From the NCBI GenBank assembly GCA_030608385.1, contig JAUWEG010000017.1, forward strand, positions 1 through 34,892: a stretch of 34,892 nt of DNA, in the 5' to 3' direction. Positions 32,816-34,892 of this stretch are shown one piece after another. The position numbers and the translations under genes were made by a program. The first letter of the stretch is position 1. Every line of letters starts with the position of its first letter. Origin of the DNA: Candidatus Heimdallarchaeota archaeon (GTDB taxonomy: Archaea > Asgardarchaeota > Heimdallarchaeia > Heimdallarchaeales > Heimdallarchaeaceae). A model generated the notes under the pieces. It had not been told where the DNA came from. It worked only from the letters and a program-made list of their open reading frames with translations, and ran no database searches.

Positions 32816-33568
32816 TCATCTTTTTCTTTTGTTAGACCTCTTCTTCATAATTTTAAAGAAGGATATTAGAAGAAATATTACTAATAAGGAAGATAAATCC
32901 ATAAAGACGGTCTTAGTTTGGCTTTCAATTTCTAAACTAGTTAAAATTAGTTCTATAGATAGTTCATATAATCCATATGATGTGTGTGCTTTGAGTAAAA
33001 CTCCTGTAGAACGATGATAGTATAAAGTTGAAAACTGTCCATAATAATCACTAGTTTGAAATAAAATAACTTCATAAACTTCATTTTCTCCATTAATGAT
33101 CTGTTCAAAATTACTTATCTCATTAATAGATGTATTAGTTTGCTGAATTTGTGATTCAATATTTTCCCAGTTAGATGAATTAGCATAGAAACCACCATTC
33201 CAAGGGTAAATCCCAATAGTCAAACCAAATGCTAAATCAACATTCCTAACATTATAAAAGGAACTGTTTGTCAAAGCATTTCCAAGAAATAATGTTCCAT
33301 TGATATCAGTTTCAGTAATCGAGGTTATATTGTATCTAATTTGATCGTTAGGAACAACTGACCAGTTCCCAAAATATGTACCTGGAGGCCAAGTTCCATA
33401 AAATACGTTCTCGGTACCACTTGATTCTAGAACTTCATAAGTAAGCAAATCACCTACACCTAATTCAGTATTTGATGCAACTGAAGTTAAACTAAAAAAT
33501 GTAAGCATAAACAGAAAAATTACACACAGAAAGAACATCGAAATTTTATTGGTTTTGTTATATTTCAT
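32816..33568 (-). CDS. Secreted protein with C-terminal membrane anchor and basic tail
   Basis: A 250-residue protein that was not recognised. An N-terminal signal peptide (KISMFFLCVIFLFMLTFFSLTSVASN) precedes a beta-rich external domain of about 185 residues with seven or so N-x-S/T sequons (GNWS, YNIT, INGT, TNSS, ANSS, TNTS). One membrane helix near residue 222-240 (LSSLLVIFLLISFFKIM) ends in a cluster of Lys and Arg (KKRSNKRKR). The hydrophobic helix plus basic terminus has the shape of a sortase-type C-terminal signal, but no PGF or PEF motif is seen before it. A plain type I anchor is equally possible. It is a likely N-glycoprotein. Confidence 0.65.
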   Translation of the reverse strand: MKYNKTNKISMFFLCVIFLFMLTFFSLTSVASNTELGVGDLLTYEVLESSGTENVFYGTWPPGTYFGNWSVVPNDQIRYNITSITETDINGTLFLGNALTNSSFYNVRNVDLAFGLTIGIYPWNGGFYANSSNWENIESQIQQTNTSINEISNFEQIINGENEVYEVILFQTSDYYGQFSTLYYHRSTGVLLKAHTSYGLYELSIELILTSLEIESQTKTVFMDLSSLLVIFLLISFFKIMKKRSNKRKR

Positions 33569-33622
33569 ATTGAACCCTAGGAAAGTTATTACATATTTAA
33601 TATAATATGTTTAAATTTATTG

Positions 33623-33715
33623 TGGCGGATCAGGCAGGATTCGAACCTGCGACCTCCAGCTGTCTCCAGTATAAACTTCCGAAGGCTGGTGCCTTATCCA
33701 CTAGACTACTGATCC
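33623..33715 (-). tRNA. tRNA-Arg (anticodon TCG) with intron and encoded CCA
   Basis: On the minus strand the acceptor stem GGATCAG/CTGATCC, D stem GTCT/AGGC, anticodon stem CCAGC/GCTGG and T arm GCAGG-TTCGAAT-CCTGC are all perfect or nearly so; discriminator is G and CCA is encoded. The anticodon TCG lies at 33680-33682. A 17-base intron (33662-33678) interrupts the loop after position 37. It folds as a canonical bulge-helix-bulge: bulge ACA, 4-bp helix CTTC/GGAG, bulge GGA, inner stem AGT/ACT. TATA-like sequence at 33731-33742 lies upstream. Confidence 0.95.
33662..33678 (-). other. tRNA-Arg intron (17 bases)
   Basis: The intron sits between positions 37 and 38 (cuts at GG^A and AC^A). Removing it restores a 7-base anticodon loop CTTCGGA. 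The cut sites match the splicing endonuclease rule of two nucleotides into each 3-base bulge. Confidence 0.9.
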
Positions 33716-33829
33716 CATACTAATTTTCATTTTTATTATACTTTTTATCTTTTCTGTTGAAAGCTTAACAATTGTTCATTACAATATTACGTTTAGAACT
33801 AAAAGGGATTTTGGAATATGAGAAAGAGA

Positions 33830-34870
33830 TTATCGAGGAATGCCATTTTCAATCCAGGAATTTATGAGTCTCTCGAACTCCTTTTTCTTCTTTATAGATT
33901 GAGTTTGATATGCGTAAATCTGTGACATTGCTAATCCACCAAGTTCAATATAAGCCTCATCCATATCACATATTGCTGCGATTCTAGCTTTCCAATTCTC
34001 ATCAGTATCTGCTTGTTGTGCATAAGACATGAATAATTTCAATATTTTTTCAATCTTTGAAGAAACAGCTGATTCATCGGTAACAGGTTTTGTGGTAACA
34101 TTTATTTTAGCAGGTTTAGATTCTTCTCTAGGTGTTGGTTTAGGCTCAGGTTTGGGTTCAGCTTTTGGAGCTGGCATAGAAGAAGGCTTTTCGACTTCTT
34201 GTGATTCATCAAAAATATTTTCTTTAATTATAGGTCTTGACGAGTTTGCTGATTGTGAAGGTATTGATTCTTTTTGAGGTTCTTCTCTAATTGGTGCAGA
34301 TTCCTTCTTTTTAGAAACTGAAGAGGGTGTTGCAAATTTTATCTGATCTGGCGAAATTGTATCAGATGCTTTGGATGCAGGTATAGAACCTGTAGAAGTT
34401 GTAACAGATGCAACCTTTGAGGAAGTTGTAAAAGCACCCTTTGGTGCAGACAATGTTATGTGAGGAATCTGTCTTGCATTAATGATTGCATCTAAACCTA
34501 TGTCAATTGGTTCAACTAATGGTTTTAGAGCGGGCGTTTCTGCCCCAAGTTTTAGTATTTTTTCTTTCAAGGTTTGACTTCCAGCTGTCATAAGACTAAG
34601 TTTCTTTCTAAGCTCTTGGTTTTCTTCTCGCAGTTTTTCTTCTCCTTTTTCAGCTTCAGTTTCAATCGATTCAATTGAACCCATCAGAGCATGCATTTGC
34701 AGTTGAAGTTCTTCTCTTTCAGCGTTAAACAAATCTTGTTGTAATCGTGTGTCTTCTATTTCTTTATCCAGATCTACCTTCTCTTTTTGCAAGTCTTCAA
34801 CTAATTTAGATAGATGATCTAATTCTGTTGTTAGTTCACGAACTTTTTCATCTGATTGTGTTTGAGACAT
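33830..34870 (-). CDS. Coiled-coil protein with Pro/Glu/Lys linker and C-terminal helical domain
   Basis: A 346-residue cytosolic protein that was not recognised. Residues 1-110 are a coiled coil (VRELTTELDHLSKLVEDLQ, EELQLQMHALMGSI). Residues about 140-250 form a low-complexity linker, rich in Ser and then Pro/Glu/Lys (PKAEPKPEPKPTPREESKP). The last 80 residues form a compact helical domain (KIEKILKLFMSYAQQAD, LGGLAMSQIYAYQTQS). The frame stays open through the last 22 bases to the window edge (FEKLQEK before the ATG at 34870), so the true start may be further upstream. The layout suggests an oligomeric adaptor. Confidence 0.7.
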   Translation of the reverse strand: MSQTQSDEKVRELTTELDHLSKLVEDLQKEKVDLDKEIEDTRLQQDLFNAEREELQLQMHALMGSIESIETEAEKGEEKLREENQELRKKLSLMTAGSQTLKEKILKLGAETPALKPLVEPIDIGLDAIINARQIPHITLSAPKGAFTTSSKVASVTTSTGSIPASKASDTISPDQIKFATPSSVSKKKESAPIREEPQKESIPSQSANSSRPIIKENIFDESQEVEKPSSMPAPKAEPKPEPKPTPREESKPAKINVTTKPVTDESAVSSKIEKILKLFMSYAQQADTDENWKARIAAICDMDEAYIELGGLAMSQIYAYQTQSIKKKKEFERLINSWIENGIPR

Positions 34871-34892
34871 TTTTTCTTGAAGTTTCTCAAAA

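Noticed and set aside
34029-34277. 82-residue plus-strand ORF rich in Gly/Leu repeats
   Set aside because: It is the mirror of the Pro/Glu/Lys linker of the coiled-coil protein; the repeat pattern comes from that linker.
1-34892. CRISPR arrays, insertion sequences, integrases or prophage genes
   Set aside because: No regularly spaced repeats, transposase motifs or terminal inverted repeats were found; all genes look like resident chromosomal genes with similar composition.

Overview
The window is AT-rich chromosomal DNA from an archaeon, most probably an Asgard archaeon (Heimdall- or Loki-like; inference). Archaeal markers are sn-glycerol-1-phosphate dehydrogenase (ether lipids), the KH/beta-CASP termination ribonuclease aCPSF1 (FttA), a UPF0179 protein, a Nip7-like protein, TATA-type promoters with short leaders, and a tRNA-Arg whose intron folds into a textbook bulge-helix-bulge. 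Eukaryote-like traits point to Asgard: a convincing homologue of ribophorin I/OST1, an MCT-1/Tma20-like PUA protein and a Trm112-like protein. Bacterial-type MutS, MutL and S-adenosylmethionine synthetase sit beside them, suggesting old transfers. No CRISPR array, rRNA or insertion sequence was seen, and no gap between genes exceeds about 220 bases.

Layout. 1-7.4 kb is a cell-surface/glycan region: a 5'-truncated ArnD-like deacetylase and a GT4 glycosyltransferase (+), then on the minus strand an archaeosortase, a ribbon-helix-helix regulator with nearby palindromes, a left-handed beta-helix acetyltransferase, a ThiF/MoeB-like E1 enzyme, an orphan helical protein and the ribophorin I homologue. 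7.6-13.3 kb is a plus-strand run deoC-mutS-mutL-small membrane protein. 13.3-14.5 kb (minus) holds the Trm112-like protein and a sugar nucleotidyltransferase. 14.6-20.6 kb (plus) holds an orphan protein, metK, a three-gene operon in which a DUF1616 architecture is split over separate genes, a metallophosphoesterase, an HD phosphohydrolase and an FKBP prolyl isomerase.

20.6-26.8 kb is informational and lipid: UPF0179 and G1PDH (minus), an overlapping NSUN-type RNA m5C methyltransferase/Nip7-like pair and aCPSF1 (plus), then an MCT-1-like protein with an HTH regulator (minus). 26.9-34.9 kb holds a bactofilin-like beta-solenoid protein (plus) and, on the minus strand, an M32 carboxypeptidase, enolase, ThiL, a zinc-ribbon/Yip1-like membrane protein, a signal-peptide protein with a C-terminal membrane anchor, tRNA-Arg(TCG) and a coiled-coil/proline-rich protein that may run off the edge.

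The main themes are protein N-glycosylation and surface anchoring (ribophorin I, glycan enzymes, archaeosortase, ectodomain proteins rich in N-x-S/T sequons) and RNA/ribosome metabolism (aCPSF1, NSUN/Nip7, MCT-1, Trm112). The most interesting items are the ribophorin I homologue, the split DUF1616 operon and the E1-like enzyme lacking the usual cysteine. Family assignments were made by recognising motifs and remembered homologues; no search was run.
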